Assembly (NCBI RefSeq): GCF_028765165.1
Contig: NZ_JARADB010000002.1
Span: 620,001-684,000, forward strand
Reading direction: 5' to 3'
Source of the DNA: Paenibacillus sp. MAHUQ-63
GTDB lineage: Bacteria; Bacillota; Bacilli; Paenibacillales; NBRC-103111
Length of the DNA: 64,000 bases
The position numbers and the translations under genes were made by a program. Below the pieces are notes generated by a model. The model ran no database searches, was not told the DNA's origin, and saw only the letters and a list, made by a program, of their open reading frames with translations. Below, piece by piece: positions 26,164-34,404 of the stretch (position 1 is the first letter of the stretch; each line of letters opens with the position of its first letter).

Positions 26164-27014
26164 CTCATTTCCAGCTCAATCGAGTTCGGATCGACGAAGC
26201 TGTACCCTTTATCTTCAAGCTGCGTCAGGAGCGAATCCAATGCTTTGACCGTCCATGGCAATTCATGCATCAAAATATTGCTGCCGCCGTGGAGCTGCTT
26301 CATCACATTCTCGATCACCTTGTTCGGATCGTTCTTCTGGTTCGTCATTTCCCAATCGAGCGAGCCGTTGGACCATGTCATGTAAAGCATGTTGTTCGCT
26401 TTCACTTTCGCTTTCAAGTAATCGTTGCCTGAACCGAAAGGCGGCCTGAAAAATTGCGGAGCCTGGCCTGTCAGCTCTTTCACGATTTTTTGAACGTCAT
26501 CGACCTGTTGATCGATCTGGGCGTTCGGCATGTCTTTCAAATTCTCGTGATCCCAGGCATGATTGCCGATGATATTGCCGCTCTCGTGGATAAGCTTGAC
26601 GAGCTCCGGCTTTTGCTTGATGCGGTATCCGTTCAGGAAGAATATCGCTTTGGCGTTATGCTTCTTCAGAATATCGATCAACGATTGATTCATTTCAAGT
26701 TCTTTGGGCCCATCGTCAAAAGTCAAGAGAATGACTTTTTTATTCCCGTTCGGGTCATTCGGCACGATATCATAGTTTTTGTTCATATGATAATTCTTGG
26801 TGACCGCAGGCGGCTTGGACGGCTCTGGCGTCGGCGTCGGGCTTGCAGCTGGCGTTGCGGTCGGCGATGCCGCAGGTGAAGCAGTCGGCGCTGTCACAGC
26901 GGCGGTTGTAGGCGCTGCCGAGTCTCCAGCAGCGGCGCTTTTGGCAGGCGGATTGTCACTGCAAGCTGCTAGCAGCAGCATCATGCTGATTAATAATACA
27001 CTGGCTTTACTCAT
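26160..27014 (-). CDS. Polysaccharide deacetylase lipoprotein
   Basis: Probable extracellular NodB-type deacetylase acting on peptidoglycan or another amino-sugar polymer. The lipobox LLAAC has lipidated C18. A Pro/Ala/Thr-rich linker (about 25-70) leads to the catalytic domain: TFDDGP (D100, D101), metal ligands H152 and H156 in NHAWDHEN, RPPFGSGN, and the catalytic-His motif LMHE. The 284 aa fit. The gene is monocistronic and convergent with the CAP-protein gene. The exact substrate cannot be told from sequence. Confidence 0.9.
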   Translation of the reverse strand: MSKASVLLISMMLLLAACSDNPPAKSAAAGDSAAPTTAAVTAPTASPAASPTATPAASPTPTPEPSKPPAVTKNYHMNKNYDIVPNDPNGNKKVILLTFDDGPKELEMNQSLIDILKKHNAKAIFFLNGYRIKQKPELVKLIHESGNIIGNHAWDHENLKDMPNAQIDQQVDDVQKIVKELTGQAPQFFRPPFGSGNDYLKAKVKANNMLYMTWSNGSLDWEMTNQKNDPNKVIENVMKQLHGGSNILMHELPWTVKALDSLLTQLEDKGYSFVDPNSIELEMR

Positions 27015-27195
27015 TTTCTACGATTCTCCCTCAGACTATTTAGCTTTGCAGGTCAATGGATAAGTCTCTACATATAGTACCACATTTGCCGAAGAACATA
27101 TCTCCTATGTTTTCCTACTTTCTCGAGGTATGCCCTCCGCCCATCTCGCACAACCTATGAAGGATTCATACTACATTCACATGGAGGGAGACCCA

Positions 27196-27552
27196 ATGAA
27201 GATAGGTGCATTTTTATTAGGTGGCATTGCCGGAGCGGCTGCGGTCGTTTATTGGAATCGCAAAAGCAAATCGATGCTATTCTCCGCGTTCAGCTCTTCC
27301 AGCGAATCGATGGGGAAAGTCGTTGACAAGGCAAAAGACACTTTCGTAAACAAATCCTTCAACGAGTCCGCCGTCAAAAACTTTTCGAATATGGCTTCCA
27401 ATTCAGCTTCAAACACTGCGGCAAACACCGGTGCAAACGCTAGCGGGGGCCTGAATCAAGTGGAGAAAATCGTCAAAGAAGACCCGCATTTGCGAGTGAC
27501 GGTGAACGAAATTCTTGAAGCAAACAAGGAAAAAGCGTCAACCATCCAATAG
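27196..27552 (+). CDS. Small membrane-anchored protein, YtxH-like architecture
   Basis: An 118-aa protein without a family I can name with confidence. One N-terminal helix (IGAFLLGGIAGAAAVVYW) precedes a low-complexity Ser/Asn/Ala stretch (SNMASNSASNTAANTG). A C-terminal charged segment ends the protein. The ATG at 27196 is chosen because GGAGGGAG lies 5 nt upstream; an in-frame ATG at 27130 region lacks one. It is monocistronic, with a terminator right after. Confidence 0.65.
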   Translation: MKIGAFLLGGIAGAAAVVYWNRKSKSMLFSAFSSSSESMGKVVDKAKDTFVNKSFNESAVKNFSNMASNSASNTAANTGANASGGLNQVEKIVKEDPHLRVTVNEILEANKEKASTIQ

Positions 27553-27561
27553 ATAAAGGCG

Positions 27562-27611
27562 AAGGCACAGTACGGCATACCCACGGGGCCGGCTGTGCTT
27601 TTTCTTTTTAT
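27562..27611 (+). terminator. Terminator after the small membrane protein
   Basis: AAGGCACAG-TA-CGGC pairs with GCCG-GCTGTGCTT across a 10-12 nt loop, followed by TTTTTCTTTTT. Confidence 0.8.
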
Positions 27612-27797
27612 ACATAACTTGCGCGTGCATTTGGATTGAAATAGTGTTAACATGTAGGTGAAAACGATATGAGGAAACATGTCCATTTCGTTTTCCGAGG
27701 TTCACATTTTTGCTTTTTTATCATATTCTGTTTTAATAAGATGACCATGCTTTCGATGCAGGCTTTCCAGTCGGAAAGCTCAAAGGAGGATCCTATC

Positions 27798-28403
27798 ATG
27801 AAAATAGAACGCTTAAGTCAGGATAAGATACGGATTTTCCTAACATTCGATGACTTAACTGAACGCGGAATTCAAAAGGACGACATGTGGAGAGAAATCC
27901 CCAAAGTACACGAGCTATTCAGTGAAATGATGGATCAGGCTTACTCGGAGCTCGGATTCGACCCGTCCGGCCCGCTTGCAGTCGAAGTGTTCGCACTTCC
28001 GGCGCAAGGGATGGTCGTTATAGTGACCAGAGGCAAGCTCGATCTGTATGCGAATTCAGACGCCTATGACGATCATGAACCTGAAGAAGTGTATGAGATG
28101 GAAGTAACGCTTGAACAAAGCGATTTGATCTCCTATGCGTTCCGTGACTTTGAAGATCTGCTGCGTGCATCCAAAGTAATTAATCCGCTGCTCATAGAAG
28201 GCGGTACCCTGTATTCATACAAAGGGAAATATATTTTACAGCTGGAACCTGTTGACCTCGAAGAAGCCAAATACCAAGCGCTAATCGCTGTCTTGTCCGA
28301 ATATGGAGAGGCTGCTTCCGTGACCCAAGCGGTGCTGGAAGAGTATGGAAAGACGATTATCGCGGACGATGCCGTTAAGGTGCTCTGTCAACATTTCAAA
28401 TAA
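27798..28403 (+). CDS. mecA: Adaptor protein MecA family (MecA/YpbH)
   Basis: Adaptor that brings substrates such as ComK to the ClpC-ClpP protease. The 201 residues have the N-terminal substrate-binding region (MKIERLSQDKIRIFLTFDDL), an acidic linker (DAYDDHEPEEVYEME) and the C-terminal ClpC-binding region (FRDFEDLLRAS ... LIEGGTLYSYKGKYIL). The ATG at 27798 is fixed by AAAGGAGGA. Synteny (ypbD side to prsW side) matches mecB/ypbH of B. subtilis rather than mecA, so it could be the paralogue. Monocistronic, with a terminator after. Confidence 0.9.
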   Translation: MKIERLSQDKIRIFLTFDDLTERGIQKDDMWREIPKVHELFSEMMDQAYSELGFDPSGPLAVEVFALPAQGMVVIVTRGKLDLYANSDAYDDHEPEEVYEMEVTLEQSDLISYAFRDFEDLLRASKVINPLLIEGGTLYSYKGKYILQLEPVDLEEAKYQALIAVLSEYGEAASVTQAVLEEYGKTIIADDAVKVLCQHFK

Positions 28404-28440
28404 ACGCCTCTTCTCTCTTTTTTTTGTTGTTGAATGAAAC

Positions 28441-28481
28441 AAGCATCTTCAAAAACGACTGTTTTTGTTGATGCTTTTTTT
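28441..28481 (+). terminator. Terminator after mecA
   Basis: AAGCATC (28441-28447) with GATGCTT (28470-28476), plus an inner CAAAAAC/GTTTTTG stem, followed by a run of T. Confidence 0.85.
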
Positions 28482-28531
28482 AATTGTAAGTGAATATAGG
28501 CATCCAGGTGTCGGGACGATGGGGGAGACGA

Positions 28532-30034
28532 ATGATGAGCATAGACCATAAACGACTTGCGCCTACTTTAGCCGCGGTTGATTTGGATAGTTTGCTGACT
28601 TATTACCAGAAACAGATGCGTGAAGAGGCTTATCTCTATTTGCACAGAAGAGGAATTACCGAGGACACGGCGCAGACGTATCGAATCGGTTTCGAAATCG
28701 GCAAGATCGGCTTCTATGTCGATCAGAATCAGCTCGGGGATTATTTCGAGCACCGTGTTATCATTCCCGTCCGGAATTACGACGGCGAGATTGTCGACTT
28801 GATCGGACGGTCGATTGACAACAAAGAGCCGAAGTACAAAGCGCTGTACGGGCTCGATCAATTTTTGTTCAATTATCAGGCGCTTGAAGAATCCGATGAA
28901 GTCATCCTGTGCAACGGGATCTTCGATGTGCTTTCTCTGACGCAGGCCAAAGTTCCTTCCGTCTGCGTGCCGGACAACGGGGTTTTTAAGGAGCATCATC
29001 TGGCTTTATTCACAGGGAAGCGCGTCTATATTTGTATGGGGAATGACGATTCCGGCCGGAGAGAATCCGTACGTATTGAAGCGCTCCTGCGGGAGCAGGG
29101 GAACGAGACCTACATCATCTCCTTGCCGGAGACGATTCGCGATATTAACGATCTTTTCGTACGTGCGCAAAATCCGGTGGAGGCTTTCCTCGGCTTAGTC
29201 CAGCAATCGGTGGAAGAAGCGATGCTGGCTCCGGTAGCGCCGGATAATAAGAACAGTACCGTCTATCTGGAGGAATATATGAAGCGGTTCCGGGGGCAAG
29301 TGGCCAGCATTCGTACAGGCTTTGCCAAGCTGGACAATCTGCTCTTCGGCGGCTTCGGCAGCGGCCTGTATTTGCTGGCCGGCGCAGGCGCGATCGGCAA
29401 AAGCATGCTGCTCAAGCAGATGGCGGATCATATCGCTCTTGAGGAGACACCGGTTATCTATGTCTCTTGGGACATGACGAACTTCGAATTGTGGTCCCGC
29501 AGCATCGCGCGGATCCTTGGCGTCGAACCGCAGAAGGTGCTGGGCGGGAAAGTGGATCCGGAGCAAGTGGCGGAAGCGAACAAGCAGTATGGGCGAATCT
29601 CCAAAATGCTCTGGATGCTGGAGTGTACGATGAATACAACGTTGGATCAGGTGGCGGCCTCCATTGAGCGAATCGCCTTAATCGTCGGCAAAGAGCCGGT
29701 CATCTTCATCGATCATCTGCAGCGAATCCCGGCTGGAGAGGGTGCCGCGGCCCTGACCTGGCAGCAGCAGCAAGCGGCAATCGCCTATACGCTCAAGCAA
29801 TGGTCGCGGGAGTGGGATTGCCCGATTATTGCGGCGACCGCCTTGGAGCTGGGCCAGGGGAACGTCCCTGACCGCGTTCAGGCGTCAGCGGATGTGGTCA
29901 TGATCATGCAGCCGGGACAAGCGGAGGTGGCGGATGCGCAAGCGATTTCGCTGGCTCTGACGAAGAACCGCAATGGCACAACAGGGAATATTCCGCTGCT
30001 TTTCCATAATGATCGTGCCTTGTTTACGGAATAA
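28532..30034 (+). CDS. DnaG/DnaB-like chimera: primase-core region with degenerate Toprim fused to a DnaB-type RecA ATPase
   Basis: A 500-aa chromosomal protein. Residues about 30-115 resemble the DnaG catalytic-core N-subdomain (YLHRRGITEDTAQTYRIGF, HRVIIPVRNYDGEIVDLIGR, PKYKALYG). A Toprim-like part follows: the usual glutamate motif (EGxxD) is CNGIFD with N128, and the DGDxAG motif is GNDDSG with G170 for the first Asp. Catalytic metal binding is therefore doubtful. No zinc finger is seen. The C-terminal half is a RecA/DnaB fold with Walker A GAGAIGKS (284-291) and Walker B PVIFIDHLQ. GGGGGAG precedes two adjacent ATGs (28532, 28535). It sits between mecA and prsW without phage genes around. 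The role is unknown; ssDNA translocation or helicase loading are guesses. Confidence 0.75.
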   Translation: MMSIDHKRLAPTLAAVDLDSLLTYYQKQMREEAYLYLHRRGITEDTAQTYRIGFEIGKIGFYVDQNQLGDYFEHRVIIPVRNYDGEIVDLIGRSIDNKEPKYKALYGLDQFLFNYQALEESDEVILCNGIFDVLSLTQAKVPSVCVPDNGVFKEHHLALFTGKRVYICMGNDDSGRRESVRIEALLREQGNETYIISLPETIRDINDLFVRAQNPVEAFLGLVQQSVEEAMLAPVAPDNKNSTVYLEEYMKRFRGQVASIRTGFAKLDNLLFGGFGSGLYLLAGAGAIGKSMLLKQMADHIALEETPVIYVSWDMTNFELWSRSIARILGVEPQKVLGGKVDPEQVAEANKQYGRISKMLWMLECTMNTTLDQVAASIERIALIVGKEPVIFIDHLQRIPAGEGAAALTWQQQQAAIAYTLKQWSREWDCPIIAATALELGQGNVPDRVQASADVVMIMQPGQAEVADAQAISLALTKNRNGTTGNIPLLFHNDRALFTE

Positions 30035-30127
30035 AGCATGGCGATGTCATAGGAACATGTTATAATGTTAGGTGACATTCCGTATGAATGCGAATCGATT
30101 GTCTGAAGCGAAAGGGGGAGCCGCACC

Positions 30128-30838
30128 ATGCAAGCACTGCCGATTATCCTAGCAGCCATAGCCCCCGGACTCTCACTGCTCGCTTACTTTTATTTAAAGG
30201 ACCGATACGAAACGGAACCGATTCATTTGGTCATTCGAATGTTCGTATTCGGTGTTCTGCTCGTTTATCCAACGATGGTCCTGCAGCGTGCGTTGATTGA
30301 AGAGTTTGGCGAGGGAACCTTCATCTCTTCCTTTCTTCTGTCCGGTGGCGTTGAGGAGTTTCTGAAATGGTTCGTACTGTATCATTTGATTTTCAGGCAT
30401 GAGGCCTTCGACGAACCCTATGACGGTATTGTCTATGCCGTTGCCGTCAGCCTGGGTTATGCGACGTTGGAGAACATCATTTATGCTTTCCTCCATGCCA
30501 CTTCGTTCTCGGCGCTCATGATTCGCGCTCTGCTTCCGGTTTCGGCGCATGCGCTGTTCGGCGTCATGATGGGCTACTATTTGGGGAAAGCGAAATTCGT
30601 CCCGCATAAGGCCCGGAGATACTTATGGTTCTCGCTGCTGCTGCCTATTTTCTGGCATGGGTTGTTCGATTATATTTTGCTGTTGTTCACACAGAACTGG
30701 GTCTGGGCCATCATCCCGGTCATGGCGTTTCTATGGATTCGCACGATTTGGCGGGTTGACCGAGCGAACGCACACTCGCCGCTGCGCATAGCTTCGAGGG
30801 ACGACAAGATTAAAGTGAGCAAAAGTGGGCAATACTGA
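30128..30838 (+). CDS. prsW: Intramembrane glutamic protease PrsW
   Basis: In B. subtilis PrsW makes the first cut in anti-sigma factor RsiW, releasing sigma-W. The 236-aa membrane protein has the diagnostic E76-E77-F-L-K80 (GGVEEFLKW), a YATLENIIYAF segment and conserved histidines (SAHALFGV, PIFWHGLFDY). AAAGGGGGAG precedes the ATG. It is followed by a 51-aa zinc-ribbon gene and ypeB; the sleB gene that separates prsW and ypeB in B. subtilis is missing. No rsiW-sigW is in the window. Confidence 0.93.
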   Translation: MQALPIILAAIAPGLSLLAYFYLKDRYETEPIHLVIRMFVFGVLLVYPTMVLQRALIEEFGEGTFISSFLLSGGVEEFLKWFVLYHLIFRHEAFDEPYDGIVYAVAVSLGYATLENIIYAFLHATSFSALMIRALLPVSAHALFGVMMGYYLGKAKFVPHKARRYLWFSLLLPIFWHGLFDYILLLFTQNWVWAIIPVMAFLWIRTIWRVDRANAHSPLRIASRDDKIKVSKSGQY

Positions 30839-30893
30839 ACGGTATAGATGGTAATTCCTGGCTGGAGACCGGAAGCCGTTCGGGAGGGTGTAC

Positions 30894-31049
30894 ATGTCGA
30901 CAACACGCGTGAAAGTTAAAATTCGCTGCCGCCAATGCGGCGAGAAGTTCGTCCTCAAAGGAAAGAAGGAAAAGGGCAAAATCGAAACCGGATTTCGCCA
31001 ATGCATATGCAGCAACGAACAGGATTTTGAAGTGGAGACCGAGGAATAA
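30894..31049 (+). CDS. 51-residue zinc-ribbon-like protein
   Basis: A small gene, ATG to TAA, with GGGAGGGTG 3 nt or more before the ATG (best pairing GGGAGG, spacing about 6). The translation has C12-x2-C15 (RCRQCGE) and C37-x-C39 (QCICSNE), a likely four-cysteine zinc site. Basic (KGKKEKGK) and acidic (ETEE) ends flank it. Coding is supported by the Shine-Dalgarno, the cysteine pairs and a terminator just after the stop. It sits where sleB stands in B. subtilis. Function unknown. Confidence 0.7.
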   Translation: MSTTRVKVKIRCRQCGEKFVLKGKKEKGKIETGFRQCICSNEQDFEVETEE

Positions 31050-31051
31050 CG

Positions 31052-31084
31052 AGAGGCCATTCTTAACGAATAGGCCTCTTTTTG
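31052..31084 (+). terminator. Terminator after the zinc-ribbon gene
   Basis: AGAGGCC (31052-31058) with GGCCTCT (31073-31079), inner ATTC/GAAT, followed by TTTTTG. Confidence 0.85.
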
Positions 31085-31157
31085 TTGTCATTCTTGTATA
31101 AACCTGTCTTCCCGCGCAAAAACTAAGCGCAAGTTAGGGAATGAAAGGAGTATTCGC

Positions 31158-32531
31158 GTGTATAAAAGATTAAGCATTGTTATGTTTCCATTCCTATTGC
31201 TCGCTTTGATCGGCGTTGGGGTGTGGGGGTACTTGGAGCATCAGGAGAAAAATACGATATTGATCAAAGCGGAAAATCAGTATCAGCGGGCGTTCCACGA
31301 CCTCTCCTTTCACATGGATAAGCTGCACACGGAGCTGGGCAATACGCTTGCAGTGAACTCAACGTCGGAGCCTTCTTACCGCAAAGGTCTTGTTAATGTG
31401 TGGCGGCTGACCAGCCAGGCGCAGAGTGACATTACACAACTGCCGCTGACGCTGCTTCCGTTCAATAAAACGGAAGATTTTCTAGCGAATATGGCGAATT
31501 TCTCCTACCGGATGTCCGTTCGCGATATGACCAAGCAGCCGCTGACTGAAGACGAAATGAAAACCTTGAACGCGCTGTATACGCATTCGGCTGAAATTAC
31601 GAATGAAATTCGCGGCGTTCAGGATAAAGTGATGGCGAACAACTTGCGCTGGATGGATGTGGAGCTGGCGCTGGCCTCCGAGAATGAAGTGCACGATAAC
31701 GCGATTATCGACGGCTTCACCGTCGTGGACAAAAAAGTCGGGGCTTACGAAGAGTTGAACTGGGGTCCTGGCAGCTTGAGCGTCTTTTCCAAAAAAAATA
31801 TCAGCATGCTCTCCGGCAACGATATGACGGCTGATCAAATCAAGCAGAAAGCTGCGCAGTTCCTCGGTTTGAACGATACGTCGGGCATGCAGATCGTGGA
31901 GAACGGCGGCGGCGCTCCCGAATATCAAAGCTTCTCCGTCGTCGTTCCGGGCAGCGACGGCAGCCCCAACAACGTGCAGCTGGACTATTCGAAGAAGGGC
32001 GGCCAGCTCATTTATTTTATGAGGCCGCGCGATGTGAAAGAGACCAAGTATGACTTGCGGCAAGCGCGCGATGTCGCCAACGAGTTTCTGGACGGGCATG
32101 AATATAAAGATATGAGCGCAGTCAGCTACGACCAGTACCAGAACATCGCGAACATTGTGTTCGCCAAACGCCAGAAGGATGTTACGATTTATCCGCAGCA
32201 GTTAAGTGTCAAGGTGGCACTCGATACGCTGGAAGTGCTCGGCCTTCAGGCGTCGGACTATCTGTTCGGCCAGAAGGAGCGCACCATTCCGCAGCCTAAG
32301 GTTACGGCGGCCGAAGCGCGCAAACAGCTTAGCCCGAAAATGAAGGTGTCAAGCGAGTCGCTTGCAGTAATCAATAACGAGCTCGACGAAGAAGTGCTCT
32401 GTCATGAGTTTACGGGAACCATGAACAATAACATCTATCGTGTCTACATCAATGCGGATTCGGGAGTGGAAGAGAAGATCGAGACCGTCCGTCCGGAGCA
32501 GGCGAAAGCCGCTGCCGACGCGGCCAAATGA
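31158..32531 (+). CDS. ypeB: Spore germination protein YpeB
   Basis: Membrane-anchored spore protein that stabilises and localises the cortex-lytic enzyme SleB. The 457-aa product has one N-terminal helix (LSIVMFPFLLLALIGVGVWG), an all-helical region (about 30-210) and PepSY-like repeats in the C-terminal half (DMTADQIKQKAAQFLGL, TAAEARKQLSPKM). GTG start at 31158 with GAAAGGAG 7 nt upstream. Its usual partner sleB is not next to it and not elsewhere in the window. It has its own terminator. Confidence 0.92.
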   Translation: MYKRLSIVMFPFLLLALIGVGVWGYLEHQEKNTILIKAENQYQRAFHDLSFHMDKLHTELGNTLAVNSTSEPSYRKGLVNVWRLTSQAQSDITQLPLTLLPFNKTEDFLANMANFSYRMSVRDMTKQPLTEDEMKTLNALYTHSAEITNEIRGVQDKVMANNLRWMDVELALASENEVHDNAIIDGFTVVDKKVGAYEELNWGPGSLSVFSKKNISMLSGNDMTADQIKQKAAQFLGLNDTSGMQIVENGGGAPEYQSFSVVVPGSDGSPNNVQLDYSKKGGQLIYFMRPRDVKETKYDLRQARDVANEFLDGHEYKDMSAVSYDQYQNIANIVFAKRQKDVTIYPQQLSVKVALDTLEVLGLQASDYLFGQKERTIPQPKVTAAEARKQLSPKMKVSSESLAVINNELDEEVLCHEFTGTMNNNIYRVYINADSGVEEKIETVRPEQAKAAADAAK

Positions 32532-32537
32532 TGAGCG

Positions 32538-32571
32538 AAAGAAGCGGGCTTCGCGCCACGCTTCTTTTTTA
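32538..32571 (+). terminator. Terminator of ypeB
   Basis: AAAGAAGCG (32538-32546) pairs with CGCTTCTTT (32559-32567), then TTTT. Confidence 0.85.
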
Positions 32572-32596
32572 TGCTATTCAAATGAAAGCCACGTGG

Positions 32597-32602
32597 TATA
32601 AT
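32597..32602 (+). promoter_or_regulatory. Extended -10 promoter element upstream of the PilZ gene
   Basis: TGG-TATAAT with no strong -35. It lies between the ypeB terminator and the TTG start at 32634, which places the start codon about 25 nt inside the transcript. It argues against a start at the GTG at 32604. Confidence 0.45.
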
Positions 32603-32633
32603 TGTGTCATATTATGTCGCGGAGGTGCAGAAA

Positions 32634-33287
32634 TTGCTGCCCAAGGTCAATCAGATCTTACATATCCAAATCAACAGCATTGATGATGAAGAGTCCAAAA
32701 TTGAATACAAATCCCGCATTGCGGATGTAACGGATAACGCGATAGTGATCGAAATTCCGATGAATGAGACAACAGGCCGGCTTAAGAAGCTGCATCACGG
32801 CGATGAGCTGAGCACGTTTTACATCGGTCAAGGAGGCGTGAAGCATTATTTCACCACATCGGTGATCGGTGAGCGGCGGGATGTGATTCGTCTTATCGAG
32901 CTGCGCAAACCCGAGCCCGAAGCGATTACCCAGGTTCAGCGCCGAAATTTCTTGCGGGTGCCGGCCGAACTGGAAATTGCGGTCAAGCTTTCCCCGCAGA
33001 TTCAGTTCATTGGCGTGACAGAAGACGTGGGAGGCGGCGGCATTTCATTCGTATACGACGGCCAGGTGCCGATTGGCGTAGGCGCCGCCGTTGCCTGCTG
33101 GCTGCTTGTCACGTATAAGAATGGCAGCATCGAGCACATTCCTTTCACAGGCGAAGTTGTGCGTGTGAAGCCGATGGATACGGGCAAGCTGCTGGGGATG
33201 CTGAGCTTCGTCGAAATAACCGACCGCGACCGTCAGAAGATTATCCGGTTCTGCTTCGAGCGTCAGATGGATTTCCGCAAAAGATAA
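32634..33287 (+). CDS. motI: PilZ-domain c-di-GMP receptor, flagellar-brake type (YpfA/MotI-like)
   Basis: A 217-aa YcgR-like protein: an N-terminal YcgR/flagellar-brake fold (about 1-90), then a PilZ domain with the c-di-GMP-binding arginines in R103-R-N-F-L-R108 and a variant of the DxSxxG motif, D131-V-G-G-G-G. B. subtilis YpfA (MotI/DgrA) binds c-di-GMP and disengages the flagellar motor; synteny before ypfB and cmk matches. I choose the TTG at 32634 because GGAGGTG lies 7 nt upstream. The GTG at 32604 overlaps the promoter. Confidence 0.85.
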   Translation: MLPKVNQILHIQINSIDDEESKIEYKSRIADVTDNAIVIEIPMNETTGRLKKLHHGDELSTFYIGQGGVKHYFTTSVIGERRDVIRLIELRKPEPEAITQVQRRNFLRVPAELEIAVKLSPQIQFIGVTEDVGGGGISFVYDGQVPIGVGAAVACWLLVTYKNGSIEHIPFTGEVVRVKPMDTGKLLGMLSFVEITDRDRQKIIRFCFERQMDFRKR

Positions 33288-33356
33288 ACGCATGAATTCT
33301 TCTCGGCATGGGCATACTACCAAGCAAAATGCCTATACGAGCAGGTGAATCTTCCA

Positions 33357-33581
33357 ATGTCCGACGATTCCAAGTCAAAGTCCTACGAGCAGCTGTTTAT
33401 CCTCTTCTCCGCCAAAGTAGAGAAGATGATCATCCGGACCGCGCTCGTTTTTTTCGTTGCGCTGCTATGCATCCAGGCGCTGCTGCAAATTCCTTACGTG
33501 CGCAAACATTTTACCCGGGTTGAACCGCTCGAGGGGAAGCCTTATATCCTGCCTCAGAACGAGAAGGGGGAGCGCTCATAG
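33357..33581 (+). CDS. ypfB: Small membrane protein, YpfB-like
   Basis: A 74-aa protein with a charged N-terminus, one membrane helix (MIIRTALVFFVALLCIQALLQ) and a short C-terminal tail. Its position between the PilZ gene and cmk is that of ypfB in B. subtilis, a small protein without known function. The ATG at 33357 follows GCAGGTGA by 8 nt. The GTG inside that Shine-Dalgarno (33345) is less likely. Confidence 0.7.
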   Translation: MSDDSKSKSYEQLFILFSAKVEKMIIRTALVFFVALLCIQALLQIPYVRKHFTRVEPLEGKPYILPQNEKGERS

Positions 33582-33616
33582 GCATACAGAATACGAATCT
33601 ATTATCACGCCAAGTT

Positions 33617-33645
33617 TTGCATCTACCTATGTAGTGTGGTATAAT
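33617..33645 (+). promoter_or_regulatory. Sigma-A promoter of cmk
   Basis: TTGCAT (33617-33622), 17-nt spacer and TATAAT (33640-33645), with an extended -10 TGG just before. Predicted start near 33652. Confidence 0.75.
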
Positions 33646-33656
33646 TTGAATCAATT

Positions 33657-33678
33657 AGCAGGCAGTGCCTGCTTTTTT
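33657..33678 (+). terminator. Terminator-like hairpin just downstream of the cmk promoter
   Basis: AGCAGGC (33657-33663) pairs with GCCTGCT (33667-33673) with a 3-nt loop, then T. It probably stops readthrough from ypfB. It lies at about +6 of the cmk transcript, too close to terminate that one. Confidence 0.7.
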
Positions 33679-33719
33679 GTTCGTAAGGTATTGTGAAGTA
33701 TGGTGGGAGGAACAGCAGC

Positions 33720-34403
33720 TTGGAAAAGTTCAATATTGCCATCGATGGACCTGCTGGAGCCGGTAAAAGTACCATCGCTCGGTTAGTAGCCGGAGCGCTT
33801 GGATTCGTTTACGTGGATACGGGAGCCATGTATCGGGCAGTAACATGGAAAGTACAGCAAGAAGGGCTGCAACCTGATCAAGAAGCCGAAGTGGCTGCTT
33901 TGGCAAGCCGTATGAAGATCGAGCTCATCCCCGGAGAGACAGGACAACAGGTTTTCGTTGACGGCGTCGATGTGACCAAAGAGATTCGCATGACGAACAT
34001 CACCGACCATGTGTCCCGCATCGCCAGTTATGGCGCAATCCGCCAGCTGCTCGTTAAGCTTCAGCAAGAAATGGCCAGTTCCAAGGGCGTCGTGATGGAC
34101 GGCCGGGATATCGGCACGCATGTGATGCCCGATGCGGAGATCAAGGTCTTTCTGACGGCCTCCGTGAAGGAACGCGCAGAACGCCGCTTCAAAGAAATGC
34201 AGAGCAGCGGGACATGCACGATGACGTTGGCCGAACTTGAACAGGATATCGCTCGTCGCGATCAATTGGATCAAGAACGAGAGATTTCGCCGCTTAGACA
34301 AGCTCATGATGCTGTGTTAATGGACAGCACCTCAATGACGATTGAAGAAGTTGTGGACGAAATCCTTGGGCTTTGCAAAGACAAAGTCGGAGGTGGCAAA
34401 TAA
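33720..34403 (+). CDS. cmk: Cytidylate kinase
   Basis: Phosphorylates CMP and dCMP with ATP. The P-loop GPAGAGKS is at 10-17, followed by LGFVYVDTGAMYRAVTW, VVMDGRDIGTHVMPDA (substrate loop) and DSTSMTIEEVVDEI. The 227 residues are typical. The start is the TTG at 33720: GGGAGG lies 9 nt before it and the protein then starts MEKFNIAIDGPAG, matching the family. plsC follows one base after the stop, with its Shine-Dalgarno inside cmk. Confidence 0.95.
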   Translation: MEKFNIAIDGPAGAGKSTIARLVAGALGFVYVDTGAMYRAVTWKVQQEGLQPDQEAEVAALASRMKIELIPGETGQQVFVDGVDVTKEIRMTNITDHVSRIASYGAIRQLLVKLQQEMASSKGVVMDGRDIGTHVMPDAEIKVFLTASVKERAERRFKEMQSSGTCTMTLAELEQDIARRDQLDQEREISPLRQAHDAVLMDSTSMTIEEVVDEILGLCKDKVGGGK

Positions 34404-34404
34404 G

